Origin: Betaproteobacteria bacterium
Lineage (GTDB): Bacteria > Pseudomonadota > Gammaproteobacteria > Burkholderiales > Rhodocyclaceae
Direction of reading: 5' to 3'
Assembly (NCBI GenBank): GCA_009781175.1
Contig: WQYQ01000004.1
Location: forward strand, 62,001-126,000
DNA length: 64,000 nucleotides
Shown here: piece by piece, positions 62,312 through 64,000 of the stretch
Numbering within the stretch: the stretch's first letter is position 1
Layout: each line of letters opens with the position of its first letter
The notes under the pieces: generated by a model
Told to the model about the DNA's origin: nothing
Databases searched by the model: none
What the model saw: the letters and a program-made list of their open reading frames with translations, nothing else
Made by a program: the position numbers and the translations under genes

Positions 62312-63862
62312 TCAATTATGCGGCACGGCGCGCAGCATTCGATCGATCACGCCACGATTGGCGCTCAGGAAGTCCCGCAGCGCCTCATCCGCCGCTTCGG
62401 GACTCTCACCAGCCTTGGCCCACAGCACAATCACGGCCGAATCGTCCGCGCGACGCGCCAGGCGGTCGGCGGCAAGCTCCAGCTTCGCCCGCCGCTCGTC
62501 GAGCGTTTCGCGGTCGCCGAGCCAGTACCAGGACCATACGACCAGCTTTCCCGCGCTTCCGCTCAGTAAAGTGTGCTGGACATCCAGGTCGGAGAAAACC
62601 GTTTGACGCCTCGCCTCCACCTGGGCCCAGGTTTTGTCTTTCGATGTGACAAGCCGGTTATCCCACTGAATCAATTCATGCCCTGGCGTCTGGCGAGCGT
62701 AATAGGCAAGGAACACCGAGACTTCCGCATCGCCTTTCCGATAGGTCGCAAGCGCACGCGCACGCTCGCCCACGTAAAGGGGCGTCCAGGACGCAATTCC
62801 CTGCTCACCGCTCAGCACCCATCCACCCTGCCCCTCGGGGGGCGCATCGAAGCGATACTCGCTGGCCATCGGCACATTTTCCAGCCAACGTTCCAAAGGC
62901 TGCCAAAGCGCCGCGATACAAAAAACCGCGAGCAAACCGGGCAACGCCCGCCGGACAATCTGCGCGCCAGGCAGCGCGGTACTCGCGCCTTCCGCGACGA
63001 CGGGCAAAGGCCGCTCGCTCTCGCGCCACCAGGAACCGACCCAAAACAACGCGAAGATCACGAGACCGAAAAAAAACCACCCATAAATCAGGTGATCGAC
63101 CCCCGTAGCCAGCCGGTTATCGGAGAGATGCCCGATCATCACGATCATGTAAGCGCGCAGCCAATTCGCCACCAAGGGCACGATGATCGAGGCGAGCACG
63201 AACAGCGCACGCCGCTTCAGACTGGTGTAGTTCAGATAGGCAAATAGAACCCCCACCATCACGGAGGCAATCAGATAGCGAATCCCGCTGCACGCCTCCA
63301 CGACGGACCAATGCCCGCTCGGGATGACAAATTGCAGCCCCTCGCGATACACCGGCACGCCCGACAAACGCAATGCCTTGACGGTGAAGTCCGCAGTATG
63401 CTGCATCAGCCAAGGCGTCAGAAAATCGCCGAAAGGCACGGCAAAAAACAGAAACGCCAACGGAAACACCGCCGCGCGGGTGATTTCGTGCCCCCATACC
63501 ACCCACACCGCGCAAATCACCATTGCAATCAGGCTGGCTTGGGAAAGCGCCGCGACGCTCGCCGCTTCGCCCACCAGCCATGCAAAACCCGCCAGGGCCA
63601 AAACCAGCAAAGGAAACTTTGCCGGCCGCCATGTTATCCGTTCCAACCGATGGCGCAGGTTCCACAGCAGCCCCAGGCTGATTGGGAAAACGACAAAACC
63701 ATGCGCGAAGGTTTCCGACTGACTCCAGATACTAATCATCGCTTCCAGAGTGGAATGAAAGATCAGCAAAACCGATACGGCGGCAATCAAGCCAAGCAAT
63801 GCGACGGTTCGAAAACCGCTCGCCACGGCAGCGACAGGCGTTTGCACAGAAGCCGCGCTCAT
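62312..63862 (-). CDS. xrtA: Exosortase A fused to an EpsI-type C-terminal domain
   Basis: 516 residues. The exosortase part (about 1-300) has eight or so helices and the cysteine-protease-like triad: Cys in VVEACSGIRYL, Arg in VANWLRAYMIVMIGH, His in TGVDHLIYGWFFFG. A further helix (LPGLLAVFCIAALW) links to a periplasmic EpsI domain (about 330-516) with VFLAYYARQTPGHELIQWDNR. Exosortase A cleaves and transfers PEP-CTERM proteins during export, coupled to polysaccharide production. No PEP-CTERM substrate was found in the window. Its start overlaps the next gene's stop by four bases. Confidence 0.95.
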   Translation of the reverse strand: MSAASVQTPVAAVASGFRTVALLGLIAAVSVLLIFHSTLEAMISIWSQSETFAHGFVVFPISLGLLWNLRHRLERITWRPAKFPLLVLALAGFAWLVGEAASVAALSQASLIAMVICAVWVVWGHEITRAAVFPLAFLFFAVPFGDFLTPWLMQHTADFTVKALRLSGVPVYREGLQFVIPSGHWSVVEACSGIRYLIASVMVGVLFAYLNYTSLKRRALFVLASIIVPLVANWLRAYMIVMIGHLSDNRLATGVDHLIYGWFFFGLVIFALFWVGSWWRESERPLPVVAEGASTALPGAQIVRRALPGLLAVFCIAALWQPLERWLENVPMASEYRFDAPPEGQGGWVLSGEQGIASWTPLYVGERARALATYRKGDAEVSVFLAYYARQTPGHELIQWDNRLVTSKDKTWAQVEARRQTVFSDLDVQHTLLSGSAGKLVVWSWYWLGDRETLDERRAKLELAADRLARRADDSAVIVLWAKAGESPEAADEALRDFLSANRGVIDRMLRAVPHN

Positions 63863-64000
63863 GCGGTCCGTCCCTCCAAGAGCGGATCGAGCTTGCGCAA
63901 ATGCGCTTCCCAGCTGTAATGCGCCAAAACGCAGGCGCGCGCACGCCTGCCGATCTCAAGCGCGCGTTCAGGCTGGCTCAACAGCTCGCACACCGCGTTT
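63859..64000 (-). CDS. C-terminal end of a glycosyltransferase (5' part outside window)
   Basis: Only the last 46 codons are visible: NAVCELLSQPERALEIGRRA, then RACVLAHYSWEAHLRKLDPL and LEGRTA, ending with TGA that overlaps the xrtA ATG. This C-terminal helix pattern (RARACVLAHYSWEAHLR) is typical of GT4 enzymes; the position next to xrtA suggests the sugar transferase (Stp1-type) that usually precedes exosortase A. Confidence 0.75.
   Translation of the reverse strand, partial: NAVCELLSQPERALEIGRRARACVLAHYSWEAHLRKLDPLLEGRTA

Noticed and set aside
1-64000. tRNA or rRNA genes
   Set aside because: No segment with tRNA-like TTC-loop/acceptor features or rRNA sequence was recognised by eye; a tRNAscan/Infernal run would settle it.

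Overview
The window is GC-rich, densely coded chromosomal DNA that reads as a betaproteobacterium, probably Rhodocyclales or a close relative. The evidence is the XrtA (exosortase A) polysaccharide locus, a LeuA2-type isopropylmalate synthase, neighbouring pilT and pilU, the linked run yggS-proC-yggT-DUF167, and a selenocysteine-containing Fdn-type formate dehydrogenase. No rRNA, tRNA or CRISPR array was recognised.

Layout. 1-2.2 kb: end of a cyclopropane fatty acid synthase, then purU and thrH. 2.4-6.9 kb: a four-gene MacAB-like ABC system (adaptor, ATPase, two permeases). 7.2-12.7 kb: fdnG-fdnH-fdnI-fdhE, with an in-frame UGA/SECIS in fdnG. 12.9-15.1 kb: pilT and pilU (twitching motility). 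15.2-19.8 kb: yggS, proC, yggT, DUF167, pdxH and a DHA2 drug transporter. 20-26.2 kb: a giant autotransporter with Pmp-like GGAI repeats. 26.4-31 kb: a caa3-type cytochrome oxidase cluster. 31-36 kb: small genes, a Fur box, and leuA behind a leucine-rich leader peptide. 36.2-43.5 kb: cytochrome c, a degenerate FBPase-like protein, a lipoprotein, pyrC, a degenerate-GGDEF/EAL protein, rsmI, yraN and a secreted HIRAN protein. 43.5-47.4 kb: an accessory island with parDE, a GNAT toxin remnant, a frameshifted beta-propeller lipoprotein and an IS110 element. 47.4-54.1 kb: recG, a metallopeptidase, a RidA-family gene, fliW, and SPOR, DUF2802 and DUF218 proteins. 54.3-64 kb: an IS110 remnant, then the XrtA operon (deacetylase, ligase, three complete glycosyltransferases plus the end of a fourth, asparagine synthetase-like amidotransferase, exosortase-EpsI fusion), which runs off the right edge.

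The most unusual items are: (i) two related hairpin-rich elements (6973-7077, 35856-36028) plus a decayed third copy in the fdn leader, resembling right ends/omega-RNAs of IS200/IS605 TnpB elements but with no tnpB; (ii) an FBPase paralogue that has lost canonical metal/catalytic residues; (iii) a Leu-rich attenuator-type leader upstream of leuA; (iv) a Fur-box-like site upstream of an unknown membrane protein; (v) a Pmp-like autotransporter outside Chlamydiae; (vi) a HIRAN domain carried on an exported protein. All functional assignments come from reading motifs; no database search was run.
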